A DNA stretch of 64,000 nt from Saccharomycopsis fibuligera x Saccharomycopsis cf. fibuligera (taxonomy: Eukaryota > Ascomycota > Saccharomycetes > Ascoideales > Saccharomycopsidaceae), in the NCBI GenBank assembly GCA_001936135.1, contig CP012810.1, positions 2,728,001-2,792,000 of the forward strand, in the 5' to 3' direction. Position numbers and translations under genes: made by a program. Below, one piece after another: positions 1 to 9,729 of this stretch. Below the pieces are notes generated by a model. It had not been told where the DNA came from. It was given only the letters and a program-made list of their open reading frames with translations, and did not search any database. Positions within the stretch are counted from its first letter, which is position 1; each line of letters begins with the position of its first letter.

Positions 1-177
1 ATAAAGCTGTTATTGTTATTGCCATTGCTGTTATAAGATAAAGCCAATGGTGTCATGCATGCCTCACTACCAGGAGTTTGTACCGGCCGCAAGACCGGCG
101 ATTCATTCACATTCATGTTCATGTTTGTATTACTCAAGTCAAGGTTAAAAATATTACCGCTGATGTCTTTATAGTTG

Positions 178-269
<92 letters not shown>

Positions 270-2027
270 GCTGTTGTTGTTGTTGTTGTTGTTGTTGTTG
301 TGAATATTAATAGTTCGACTTCTAGACTTAATAATGTCGCGGGGTTCAGATAAATTGGAAGCTACCTGATTTCTACTTGATCTTCTCTGAGACAATGACT
401 TTGTAGGGCTTGCCAATGTAGCTGGAGAAACTGTGGAACTAGCATTAGAATTCGCTGCCGAAATAGCAGCAGCTGAAGTGCTAGTTATGAAAGTTGTCCG
501 AGGACTTCCTGGTCTGCTGTTCTGTCGGCTGCCTTGCCTACTGTTTGAAAGGCTAGCGTTACCGCTAGTGAGACCATCAATGCTGGATGCAATATCACTG
601 ACAAAAGTTAACCTGGCTGGTCCTCCTGATGCTCCTATAGAAGCAGTATACTTTTTCGAAACGAGCAGTAACGATGGTGAATTTGGCGCGCGCCCATTAC
701 CATGACCATGTGTGTTATTATTCATTCCGGAAAGCGACAAATGACTGATTGTCCGAGGAAGATCATCGTCATTTTGCATTGATGCTGATCCTGTCGTGCA
801 TATTGCAGCTGTGGTTCCTGAATACCCAGCATTGCTCTCCCTTATTTGATGCTGAGAGTTTTGGCTCTGAGGATCATGCTGTGGGGCATTGGTACTGATC
901 CAGAACTTAGAAGGTGAGTTAGGAAATGACGTTGGACCCAAGTGCGGGCTATCTGGGATCTCCAGAAACTGATTTTGTTCGGCTATCGCAATGTCTTTTG
1001 CCTTACTATTACTGTTACTATTGTTATTGATGTGATGATTAGTGACATCATGACTGATACCAGTTTCTTCAACGGAAAATACATGTCTTTCAAGTCTTGG
1101 ACTGCTTTTCAACTTAGTAAACGCTGTGCTGGGGTTGTTTGCAGTAGGGCTTGTCTGTGATGCTTTTGAAATGGTTGATGACGATGGTGATGATGCATGC
1201 TGCAAATTAGTGGATGATTTTGGCGAAGTTAACGATGTTTTAAGTTGTGCCGAAAGTCGAGAAATGTTTGATGGGCTGGCACGATATTGATTAGAATGCG
1301 GATGATGATGGCTATGCAATGGCGATGTTAAATGATAGTATTTATGTCTTTGTTGGTTGATGGAATTTTGGTTTCTTGATCCAGCGGTAGAAATGGTCAA
1401 TGTTGATCTTTTTGGCGATATTATACTTCCAGAACTTGTATTCATGTTGGTGTTAGCATTGGTATTGACTGGCATTTGCAAATGATAGGGTGAAGATGGT
1501 CTATTTGTAGTATTATAATGACTGTTATGGCTGCTGTTATTATTACTGATATAGTTGCCATGACCGCCATACTTTTCATACTCATCGCTAGTGATACTAT
1601 CTATGCTGGCAATGTGAAAATTATTGTTATTATCACTGCTGCTGTTGCTGCTGCTGCTGCTGTTGTTGTTGTTGCTGTAATGACTGAAAGCTGCAGATAT
1701 AGCGCCATAGCTGTTATTACTATGATCTCCATTATTATGCAGGTGTTGATGCTGGTTATGGAAAGAGTGTCCACTGGTTGCTGACTCTAGCGAGCCAGGC
1801 TCGTTGCCCAACGAAAGTAAAGATATTGCAGAAGAAGATGGGATCAAGCGGCCATTGATTGAGACGCTATTGTCGACTGATGAAGCAAGAAGCTTAGGGG
1901 AGGAAAAAGCAGAAGTATCGGCCTGCTGAGGGCTCGTATTGCTGTTTGCATTTGTTTGGGCAGCATTGGAGTTAGAATGGTTTGATATCTGCTTAGGCGA
2001 TGTTGGGTTATGCTGAGCTATCGTCAT
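1..2027 (-). CDS. Asn/Ser-rich protein of unknown function, 5' part only (runs off left edge)
   Basis: About 675 codons are open from the ATG at 2027-2025 to the left edge. An in-frame stop lies upstream at about 2072, so this ATG is the first available start. The product begins MTIAQHNPTSPKQ and is low complexity throughout, rich in Ser, Asn, His, Gln and Thr. It has many SP/TP motifs and a run of about 40 Asn broken by one Ser (near 178-300), encoded by GTT and ATT triplets on the plus strand. There are clusters of basic Ser motifs (RQGSRQNSRPGSPR; SQRRSSRNQ) that could be kinase targets. No catalytic or DNA-binding domain is visible, though one could lie beyond the edge. The composition fits a yeast regulator (kinase, transcription factor or RNA-binding protein), but the family is not recognised. 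Confidence 0.75.
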
Positions 2028-2649
2028 AATGGACGGTGGCGTGTGTGAGTGCGTTGGCGTGGGGATGGCCTACGTTTGCAAGATAAACCGGCTGCTGACA
2101 GAGACAAAAAGCCTGCTTAAAGGTTTATGGAGTTGTCTGACTGCGAGGGCGGCCTAATTTGGAAGGATGTAGTAGAAGCTGATAAGGCTGCTGCTGTACA
2201 AGATGGTACTGGATTTGTCTGCTGCGGCGAGGAAGAGTGGTGATGGATATTTGATAATTTGTACAAAATTGTTTGATTTTCTGGGGGATCAGATGCTGGG
2301 TGCGGAGTCTGCGTAGTAAATAGCGGGCGCTCCACATCCGATGCACTGATAACATATTATTTACTAAAACAGCAACAACGGTGGACTACAGAACAATGAC
2401 TGGAGGTGCAATATTGCAACGAACAATTCATAAACATAAACAAAAACATAACATAACATAACATAAACATAAACATAAACATAAAAAATAAAAATAAACA
2501 TAAACCTAACATAAACATAATCGACGCACAAAACGTACAATGAACACCACTGTCATTTTGAAAGGGAACAAACGGTAAAATATAATACAGGGAATAAATG
2601 TGTCAAATCATTCAAACAGAATAGCTGCTGCTGCTAATTAGCCAACCCG
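2028..2649. other. Intergenic region with ACATAA-type tandem repeat
   Basis: This is the upstream region of the left-edge gene and the downstream region of the UPF0357 gene. It holds an irregular array of ACATAA/ACATAAA units at about 2430-2520. Short open stretches on the minus strand around 2117-2355 lack any recognisable protein character, and no gene is called. Confidence 0.6.
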
Positions 2650-3108
2650 TCAGCTAAAAGTAACCAACTTTGGATCAAGAGGCATCCCGTCTGGCCCTAT
2701 TTGATGGCTAGCCATCTTCTGTCTAGCATAAATTGCTCTTGCTTCATCAAAGCTTACTCCCTGCTTATTCATAATCAGCACAACTTGCTTCTTGCCTTGT
2801 TCATCGAGCCCCTTTCTGGAATCGCCATTGCTGAGATTATTGCTGGCTAAGTCGAAATTGGCAGACGTTAGCCCACTGTCGATATCATCCTGGAAGCTGC
2901 TTCCTTGGGTAGCCGCTCCGTTGATTAGTGACAAGTACTGATTCCTGCGGTGGCGCCAACCAGCGAGCTTCGGGACCCATCTGCGGCGCAAGTGGAAGAG
3001 CACCAAGGCAGCCGCAACAACTGCCACCCCTACAGTGTGCCAGAAATAGGTGGTGGCGTAGTACCAGAATGTAAATTGGCTATCAGTTTCGTTAGCGGTC
3101 TCGCTCAT
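2650..3108 (-). CDS. UPF0357 (DUF2015) single-pass membrane protein, YCL012C-like
   Basis: 152 residues from the ATG at 3108 (MSETANETDS). A further in-frame ATG at 3183 would add 25 residues; the shorter start is preferred because the extension looks unlike the family. A hydrophobic segment near residues 15-37 is followed by a very basic stretch (HLRRRWVPKLAGWRHRR), the pattern of an N-out/C-in membrane anchor. The C-terminal half carries the family signature: SRKGLDEQGKKQV, then FDEARAIYARQKM, ending IGPDGMPLDPKLVTFS. The family is fungal and its function is not known to me. In S. cerevisiae the homologue YCL012C lies beside GBP2 and BUD3, both in this window. Confidence 0.85.
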   Translation of the reverse strand: MSETANETDSQFTFWYYATTYFWHTVGVAVVAAALVLFHLRRRWVPKLAGWRHRRNQYLSLINGAATQGSSFQDDIDSGLTSANFDLASNNLSNGDSRKGLDEQGKKQVVLIMNKQGVSFDEARAIYARQKMASHQIGPDGMPLDPKLVTFS

Positions 3109-3626
3109 AGTGAGTGGAATGTATTTTGTTAAATTGAATAGAGTAGTCTGCTGAATTGAGTTTGGCCAGAATAACAGGACCATGCGATGTGATGGAAGTC
3201 TATTGAAGTTTATTATATAACGGCTGCCAGCCTAATTTAACTATTGCAAGGCTTGGGGCACCTGCTTATTCACGTGATATAAATCATATGACTCAGGGGC
3301 ACGACACAAAATGCTAAATACCCGGCATCAAGACAAGCCGCATTACAGCATGCAGAAGTCTTGCTGTTCTGTTGTAGAACAACTGGTCAAGATATGTTGA
3401 AGATGTGGCTAATACCTAGGCAGTATAGTAGACTAATAGCCGATAAGAGTCTTTAAATAATTCAAATAAACTACGTACGCAACATGAAAAATTAGTTATA
3501 GTCTAAAATGTACAAAAACGCGTTTTGATTTAATAATGTTTCCATTGCCATAATGTTCAAGCACCATAAATTGCTTTTTATCTGCTCTTTTACAAAAGCC
3601 CGACGGCCATTGTCCAAAGCTCCTGC
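3109..3626. other. Intergenic region with TCACGTGA E-box
   Basis: Between the UPF0357 start and the SGF29 stop. A palindromic TCACGTGA (CACGTG at 3271-3276) lies about 160 bp upstream of the UPF0357 ATG and fits a Cbf1/Pho4-type bHLH site. Nothing else is recognised. Confidence 0.4.
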
Positions 3627-4556
3627 TCAATTGTGCGACCGCAAATCAGGATATGGAAGCACTAATCGTCTTTCCACCTCCGTTTCTTTTCCCACCTCTT
3701 CTTCACCATCAAACCTCAACCGGCAGCGTCCATCTCTTTTGGTACCAATCACTTCTGCTGGATAAAAAGTAGTGGTTTCCGGATACCGCGCCACCACTTT
3801 TGCTCCAAACGGATAACTCACCAACTCTTTTGCCTCTTGTGCAGTTGGAATCAAAAGCACTTCCTTCCAGTTTGTCCGGTACGTTCTTCCAGCTTTATTA
3901 TTCTCATCAGGCTCAGGATCCCTTACTTCAAACTTAGACAGATCAATAACTTTAATAACTTCACACTGAATCCATTCTTCACCGTCAGCACTGCGTTTGA
4001 GCCGAAATGCCACTTCACTGCCAACAAGAATAGGCTCAGATGCATTATATGGACTATTGTAGTAACTCTTGCCCTTTTTAACCACTTCACCACGACGTTT
4101 CTTGATTCCCTTAGATGTGCCACTGGTAATTTTCCCAGCAGTAGAGATGGCACTAGTGGCAGCAGTGCTTTGTCCGCTAGTGAAAGACCCGCTTCCAAAA
4201 ACAGACTTCTCGCCGTTACTGCCACCATTTGTGTTCGTTGTAGTGTTATTGCCAGTTGTATGCGTTGCTGAAGAAGATGGTGGTGAAGTACTGGAACCGC
4301 CATCTTGCTGTTGCTTCATGCTAATTAACCGATTCAAATTGTTCAACACAGGCAGGATGAGCCGTAGCGATTTATCGACATTGTCCTTATGTACTTGTAC
4401 ATTGTCATGTAGTTTTGTCAAATCATGCTGTTTGAGCTTGTTAAGTTTCGATGGATCAGCAACAGGAAAGCTATCTATACTGTTGCTTTGATTGGATTGG
4501 CAAATGTCCTGCAATGACGAAATGATGATATCCCACTCACCGTTTAGTTCGCCCAT
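3627..4556 (-). CDS. SGF29: SAGA-associated factor 29 (tandem Tudor histone reader)
   Basis: 309 residues. Sgf29 is a subunit of the SAGA/SLIK acetyltransferase module and binds di/trimethylated H3K4 through a C-terminal tandem Tudor domain. The N-terminal 90 residues are helical, fitting the coiled-coil region. Residues about 95-160 are a Ser/Thr/Asn/Gly-rich linker. The SGF29 C-terminal domain runs from about 170 to 309, with the first Tudor around EPILVGSEVAFRLK and the second around YPFGAKVVARYPETTTFYPA. The aromatic residues of the latter segment and a following RLRFDGEEE fit the methyl-lysine cage. It is transcribed divergently from MRP7. In S. cerevisiae SGF29 is YCL010C, next to GBP2. 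Confidence 0.93.
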   Translation of the reverse strand: MGELNGEWDIIISSLQDICQSNQSNSIDSFPVADPSKLNKLKQHDLTKLHDNVQVHKDNVDKSLRLILPVLNNLNRLISMKQQQDGGSSTSPPSSSATHTTGNNTTTNTNGGSNGEKSVFGSGSFTSGQSTAATSAISTAGKITSGTSKGIKKRRGEVVKKGKSYYNSPYNASEPILVGSEVAFRLKRSADGEEWIQCEVIKVIDLSKFEVRDPEPDENNKAGRTYRTNWKEVLLIPTAQEAKELVSYPFGAKVVARYPETTTFYPAEVIGTKRDGRCRLRFDGEEEVGKETEVERRLVLPYPDLRSHN

Positions 4557-5243
4557 GGTATGATGGTGGCTCTTGGTTAATATTATTTTTATTAGTTAAC
4601 AGATGTAACTGTGATCGAAAGTTGTTGAATTCCGAATAGCCTGAGCTAAGTCAAGAAAAATATAGCGCACAATAATGAAATGGCTGTAAGATGGAGTAGC
4701 TCTGGACCAGTGGATTTGGTGTTTCTGCAATGTTGAGTTTTGTTTTCCTTCGCTTGCAATAATAATAACGCGCCAAACACGAGACTTGGAGAGCGAAAAA
4801 CCCAGGGTAACCCGGCCGACTGTCTTTTAAAGACAGGCACGTTGTACTAATGGCAGACAAGCCGCTACAAAGCGTACTTTTAGAATTGCAAGATAGAATG
4901 CTAATAACTTGGCACTAATAAGGTAAATCGTTTTCTTCGTCAGGTATATGTCATGGAAACCAGTACTAAATCTGTTGTACATCCTAATCCTATATTTATT
5001 CCACTAAGAGTAGAACACTACCCAGTGCACATAACCACAATATCGGAATACTATAGTGTATAGTCCGGGCAACCGCCGAAAACCTCCAAAAAAAAAAAAA
5101 AAAAAAATATTTTGGAGAAAATGTCAGAGTGAAAATCTTGAATATAAGCACAGGGAAGGTAGTGATAGCCAGACTGAGGACAAGAGTTTGATCCGGTACA
5201 TTTGACAAGACCCCTCGACTGCCCAAACCACTTCGCCACATAA
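4557..5243. promoter_or_regulatory. Divergent SGF29/MRP7 intergenic region
   Basis: About 690 bp between two divergent ATGs. It contains a poly-A tract at about 5089-5107. Short open stretches on the minus strand overlap this region but show no protein family character. No specific regulatory motif is claimed. Confidence 0.4.
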
Positions 5244-6476
5244 ATGTCCGGAATGTTTTCACTTTCCAAGGCCTCCACGCTTGCCAAGCGTGCCTTGATG
5301 AGCCACAAGCTCATGGCACAAAATACTGATGCTCTCATACAGTCCAATAATCAACACCAATTCAACAACATCTTCAACCAGGTGCAAATGCGTACATCTA
5401 CGAAAAAAGCTGCTGGTTCGAAAACCAACATGAAAAATAGTGCTGGTCGTCGTTTAGGTCCAAAAAGAAACGAAGGTCAACTTGTTAAGACGGGGGAAAT
5501 CATTTACAGACAGCGCGGTACTACCATTTACCCAGGTGAAAATTGCGATATTGGTAAAGATCACACCATCTATGCTAAAGAGCCAGGTTTTGTTAGATAT
5601 TACTTGGACCCGTTTCATCCTAAACGTAAGTTTGTTGGAATCGCCTTGAGACAAGATTTGCGTTTGCCAACGGACCATTGGGCACCAAGAGTTAGACGTT
5701 TTGGTTACGTGGAGCTCGTTAATAAAGATGAAGCTGCTAAAGAAGAGCTGCATTTGAGCAGAAAAGAATGGCTTTTGAAGCAAAAACTTGAAGACGAAAT
5801 CAAACAAAGAGAAGAAAAAAGAATTGCTAGAAAGGAAGTATTGAGTAAACAGTTTTCCGAATTAAATTCTGCAAGCGAAAAGAAATTGAGCATCGATAAT
5901 GAACAAGAACAAGGGACTTTGAGAGTTGTAGGTAACAGATTAGCTTTAGTGGAAAGATACCTCAAGAATGGTTTCAGTACTACTGAAGCTCAACAAAATG
6001 CCACTTTCAATGACTTATACGATTACAAACTTGCCCTCAAGAGATCCGAAATTGATCAAGCCAAACATGATGCCTTAGTGAGCCAATACCAAACCATTGC
6101 TGCTCATTTAGACAATGCCGTGGACTTTGACTGGCAATACAACTTGGTTAAGAAGCTTACTGTTGAAGAAAAACAAGCCAAGAAGAATGCAGTTTATCAA
6201 CAACTCAAGGAGTTAACCAAGCGTGAAAACTTGCCATTGAAACCAGAACAAAAACGTCAAATTAGTGAATTGATCGGCAGTAATGCTGCTGTATTGACTA
6301 AGAGTGAGGCCGTGCATTTCAGAAGACAATTCCTCAAGCCAGTGTTGCCTGAAGCCGTTGCTGTTGCTGATAAGCCATCCAAGAAAACTGTGTCGTACAA
6401 GAAATTCGACTACGAAAATGGTAAAGTTATTAATGTTCACAGAACCAAAGAAGCATTCCTTAGTAAAGTGAAATAG
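5244..6476 (+). CDS. MRP7: Mitochondrial large-subunit ribosomal protein bL27m (YmL2)
   Basis: 410 residues. The N-terminal ~50 residues are basic and Ser/Ala/Leu-rich without acidic clusters (MSGMFSLSKASTLAKRALMS), fitting a mitochondrial presequence. The bL27 core follows at about residues 50-110: RTSTKKAAGSKTNMKNSAGR, RLGPKRNEGQLV, then IIYRQRGTTIYPGENCDIGKD and a YAKEPGFVRYY segment. Bacterial L27 is about 85 residues; the long charged helical C-terminal extension (about 290 residues) is typical of yeast Mrp7. The protein sits near the peptidyl-transferase centre of the mitoribosome. The start is the first ATG after an upstream stop, with the presequence directly following. Confidence 0.95.
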   Translation: MSGMFSLSKASTLAKRALMSHKLMAQNTDALIQSNNQHQFNNIFNQVQMRTSTKKAAGSKTNMKNSAGRRLGPKRNEGQLVKTGEIIYRQRGTTIYPGENCDIGKDHTIYAKEPGFVRYYLDPFHPKRKFVGIALRQDLRLPTDHWAPRVRRFGYVELVNKDEAAKEELHLSRKEWLLKQKLEDEIKQREEKRIARKEVLSKQFSELNSASEKKLSIDNEQEQGTLRVVGNRLALVERYLKNGFSTTEAQQNATFNDLYDYKLALKRSEIDQAKHDALVSQYQTIAAHLDNAVDFDWQYNLVKKLTVEEKQAKKNAVYQQLKELTKRENLPLKPEQKRQISELIGSNAAVLTKSEAVHFRRQFLKPVLPEAVAVADKPSKKTVSYKKFDYENGKVINVHRTKEAFLSKVK

Positions 6477-7185
6477 TGGGGTTTAGACTCGGTAGTCCGG
6501 ACATAATTTGTGAGATCGTGTATATATATTAATGATAATAATACATCTGTTTGTTGAGTATATTTTTTTCGAATATCGTAGATCTATGCGTAAAAACAGA
6601 AAAAAAAAAATATAAACTTTTTTCTCTAATACACTTGTCAGGAAGCAAGATAAAGGAGATAAGTGAAAGTAAGCATGCCAAAAAGATAACTTAGTAAAGT
6701 AGTTGATGTATTGGGATCAATTATACATCAGAAATAGAGACATGAAAAAAAGACGGACCTATTGCAGCATAAGTTTGACCGCCCCATGGGCATGAAAAGG
6801 ATACAATTCTTTGTTAAAGAGGCTAGGGGCTTTATAACAAAGAATTGACAAAAACAAAAACAAAAAAAAAAATCTTGCTCAAACTGCCCGTCTTAGTGGG
6901 CCCTCGACTCGCTCATTTTATGTATCAACGACCCATTTGTTGCCGTTTTCCTTTATGATTAGATAACTCACTGGTGGATGAAGTTCCACTCTACATCAGT
7001 ATACCACTGGGTGATTTAAATGTCCATTTTTGATTACCTTTTAGTGAGCTCAAAAGCTAAATCGCACTACGAAGATCTCTCCAACAAAATAAGTTAAAGA
7101 TAATAATAAACCATGCAATCGTGTGCACCAACAGAATAGAATCAAGCAATCAATCAATCAATCAATCAATCAAACAACCACTAAA
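6477..7185. other. Convergent MRP7/MoaE intergenic region with CAAT tandem repeat
   Basis: 3' regions of two convergent genes. A CAAT tetranucleotide array lies at about 7148-7172, just beyond the stop of the minus-strand gene. A/T runs at about 6600-6610 and 6860-6872 may mark polyadenylation regions. No gene is seen. Confidence 0.4.
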
Positions 7186-7707
7186 TCATCGCTTGACATT
7201 GGAGTTCTCATTCTGCATCCATCGCGAACTGTCATCCTCGAACACTTCATTTTTCCAAATTTCCGCTTTTGCCTTTATTTCCTCTAAGATCCACATTGCA
7301 CACTTCCAACTTTCCAAACGATGAGCGCCACTAACTGCAACAATGATACTTTCTTCAAGCACGGGAACCACCCCTAAACGATGCACCACATAAATGCGCT
7401 GGATATGTTGGTTTGATGCTGCATCAGTGAAGCGCTGCTTGGCAGTTTTGGCAATGTTGGTGATGGTGCGAGTGGCTAATGGGACATGAGACTCATAGCC
7501 TAGATACTTTACCGCTTTTGCTTTTGGTTTGTGATTGCTATTGCCGTTGTCTTTGAAACTGCCCTCAACATTAACGACATCTTCTCTGGTGGTGCCGCCA
7601 AAATAAACAACCGCGCCGGCCAATGGGTGCTTGACAAAAGCTAAAGGAACAGTAGGCTCAAGCTTGTCATGAGTGAGAGCAACTTTGATATCTTCTAAGT
7701 CTGCCAT
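7186..7707 (-). CDS. Molybdopterin synthase large (catalytic) subunit, MoaE/MOCS2B type
   Basis: 173 residues, close to the size of MoaE/MOCS2B. MoaE transfers sulfur from the thiocarboxylate of the small subunit MoaD/MOCS2A to precursor Z, making molybdopterin for molybdenum cofactor. Family motifs occur in order: AGAVVYFGGTTRE near residue 30, YESHVPLA near 72, IYVVHRLGVVPVLEESIIV near 105-125, SGAHRLESWKCAMWILEEIK, and AEIWKNEVFED. The HR pair and both catalytic lysines (the K of EEIK and the K of IWK, equivalent to E. coli K119 and K126) are present, so it looks functional. S. cerevisiae lacks this pathway. No partner gene (MoaD, Cnx1, MoaA/C) is in the window, so the pathway's presence cannot be judged here. 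Confidence 0.88.
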   Translation of the reverse strand: MADLEDIKVALTHDKLEPTVPLAFVKHPLAGAVVYFGGTTREDVVNVEGSFKDNGNSNHKPKAKAVKYLGYESHVPLATRTITNIAKTAKQRFTDAASNQHIQRIYVVHRLGVVPVLEESIIVAVSGAHRLESWKCAMWILEEIKAKAEIWKNEVFEDDSSRWMQNENSNVKR

Positions 7708-8049
7708 GATGAGTTGATATTGATATTGTTAGAAATGAAAATATTATTGGTATCGCTGCCACCACCAAGTAGTGCTACTTGGTGGTGATCTGTAAGTCTT
7801 CTCCAGACTATCAGCACGTGAGGCTTCCAATCACTCCGGTGCCGGCGATCGATTCCCGCGGATTTTGCCAATGACTCAAATTCTTCAAATCATTGAAATA
7901 TTGTGGTATCGCAATATCTCAAAAAATACAGGATCTGGCACTATAAACGTTGTATTGGAATTCTTACCACTTGCTTGGCAGTCACTCACTGATCTTATCC
8001 ACCAAACAAACACATAGTAAAATAAGCACTACCAAATAATCCACTCATC
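7708..8049. promoter_or_regulatory. Divergent MoaE/carrier promoter region with CACGTG
   Basis: Shared upstream region of 342 bp. CACGTG lies at 7815-7820, about 110 bp upstream of the MoaE ATG and 230 bp upstream of the carrier ATG; it is a candidate bHLH (Cbf1-type) site. An inverted pair CACCACCAAGTAG / CTACTTGGTGGTG at about 7759-7787 could form a hairpin. Confidence 0.45.
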
Positions 8050-9018
8050 ATGTCTGGCCAACCACAAACTGCAACGCCCTCGGCCACCGCCTCTGCTATA
8101 TCTCCATCTACCTCTACATCACAAAATCAACCTCAACCAGCGCAACAACAAGAAAGGCAAAAACACGCTTCAGGTTACATTGGATTTATTGCTGGGGTTT
8201 TTTCTGGGGTTACCAAAAATGCTGTTGGCCATCCATTTGACTCTGTCAAGGTGCGCTTACAGACATCCGAGGGCCGATTCAAAGGACCATTAGACTGTGT
8301 GGTGCAAACTTTCAAGAAAGAAGGCATTAGAGGTTATTACAAAGGTTTCACACCACCGTTGGTGGGCTGGGTGTTCATGGACTCAGTAATGCTCGGGTCA
8401 TTGCACAACTACCGTAAGTTTCTTATGAACACTTTATACAAAGACGAAAAGAAACTTCCACTAGCTGGTCATTGTCTTGCTGGGGTCGCTGCTGGTTGGA
8501 CGGTATCATTCGTGGCGGCTCCAGTGGAACAAATCAAGGCAAGATTGCAAATCCAATATGATGCTAAACTGAAACTTTACAAAGGCCCAGTGGATTGTCT
8601 TTTCAAAATCTTAAATCAAAAGGGTATCAGAGGCCTCTATAGCGGCCTTTTTTCCACCATGGTGTTTAGAACAAATTTTGTGTTTTGGTGGGGGTCCTAT
8701 GAACTATTCACTCAATGGTTCCAAAATAATACCAAGATGTCTAACCCAGCAATCAATTTCTGGTCCGGTGGGTTAAGTGCTACAGTATTTTGGACCTTTG
8801 CCTATCCAGCGGATGTCATCAAGCAAGTGGTCATGACGGATAGTTTAACAAATCCTAAATTCAAATCTTGGGCCGCTGCTGCTAAATTTATTTATAAAGA
8901 AAGAGGCGGGGTGCCGGCATTCTTTAAAGGGTTTGTGCCAAGTATATTGCGAAGCTTTCCAGCAAATGCTGCTGCATTAGCAGCCTTTGAGTTTGCCTTG
9001 AGGGTTATGGATCACTGA
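8050..9018 (+). CDS. Mitochondrial carrier (SLC25), carnitine/amino-acid-type subgroup
   Basis: 322 residues. Three tandem carrier repeats each hold the PX[D/E]XX[K/R] signature: HPFDSVKVRLQ (about residue 59), APVEQIKARLQ (about 157) and YPADVIKQVV (about 256). Each is followed by a G-x-x-G type segment (KEGIRGYYKGF, KGIRGLYSGLF, GVPAFFKGF). The N-terminal 40 residues are a Ser/Thr/Gln/Pro-rich tail facing the intermembrane space. The second-repeat motif with Glu and the overall sequence resemble the fungal carnitine/acylcarnitine-ornithine branch. The exact substrate cannot be fixed from sequence reading; substrate-contact residues in the even helices would need comparison with Crc1 and Ort1. 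Confidence 0.88.
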   Translation: MSGQPQTATPSATASAISPSTSTSQNQPQPAQQQERQKHASGYIGFIAGVFSGVTKNAVGHPFDSVKVRLQTSEGRFKGPLDCVVQTFKKEGIRGYYKGFTPPLVGWVFMDSVMLGSLHNYRKFLMNTLYKDEKKLPLAGHCLAGVAAGWTVSFVAAPVEQIKARLQIQYDAKLKLYKGPVDCLFKILNQKGIRGLYSGLFSTMVFRTNFVFWWGSYELFTQWFQNNTKMSNPAINFWSGGLSATVFWTFAYPADVIKQVVMTDSLTNPKFKSWAAAAKFIYKERGGVPAFFKGFVPSILRSFPANAAALAAFEFALRVMDH

Positions 9019-9729
9019 ATCATCGATTTAAAGACTTTGCATAACTATAGGCAAAACCTGTCTGCACAACTACATCAATGTCATGCTCATTACTAAAGTT
9101 AGTGTTTTGGACATCTTTTCATAGAGCAATTGATCACTCTTACACTTCACATAATTCACATAATTCACATCATTCACATCATTCACATAAGTCACATCAT
9201 CCGCTATCAAGCTAAAAAAAACAATCAGATTAAAAAAAAATAATCACCGCAGACACATGCACATTGTTTGATTACTCGTCACCACTCTTGACTGTCTAGT
9301 TTTCATAATTAAGAAATCCAAGAAATTCGTTTTTGTCAAAATATTTATAGCTTGTTCCCCCGCCCTCCCCTTTTCGATTGCATACATATTCCTTACAAGT
9401 TGTTATAGATATAAATTCACCCTTTACATTTTTCCCCTCCATGAACTTATCCATGGATTCTTTCTTCAATCACAGAATCTCTCACTACTTTTACTATGCG
9501 CTCAATGCCCATTAAACTTCTATATTCAGAATCCAGTATAATACGTCATTAACTATGCTAAACAATGTAAAAAGCCTTTTTTTTTTTTTTTTTTTTTTTT
9601 TAGTAAATGTTTGGAAATTTGAAACGAATTTTTAAATATGTAGAAATATGTCTATATATGCAGATGTATGTACATATATATTATAGTGTTTTATAATGGT
9701 TCACTAAGCTAAAGTAGGCGTTTTTGGAT
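9019..9729. other. Convergent carrier/ARO8 intergenic region
   Basis: 3' regions of two convergent genes. It contains an irregular array of TTCACATAA/TTCACATCA units at about 9145-9200, a T-run at about 9577-9601 and AT-rich sequence near the ARO8 stop. No gene is seen. Confidence 0.4.
9145..9200. repeat. Tandem TTCACATAA/TTCACATCA 9-bp repeat
   Basis: About six imperfect 9-bp units, alternately TTCACATAA and TTCACATCA, in the 3' region of the mitochondrial carrier gene. Probably a neutral minisatellite. Confidence 0.75.

Noticed and set aside
7148-7172. CAAT repeats, and the other tandem arrays, as a CRISPR array
   Set aside because: Simple short tandem repeats without unique spacers, in a eukaryotic nuclear genome.
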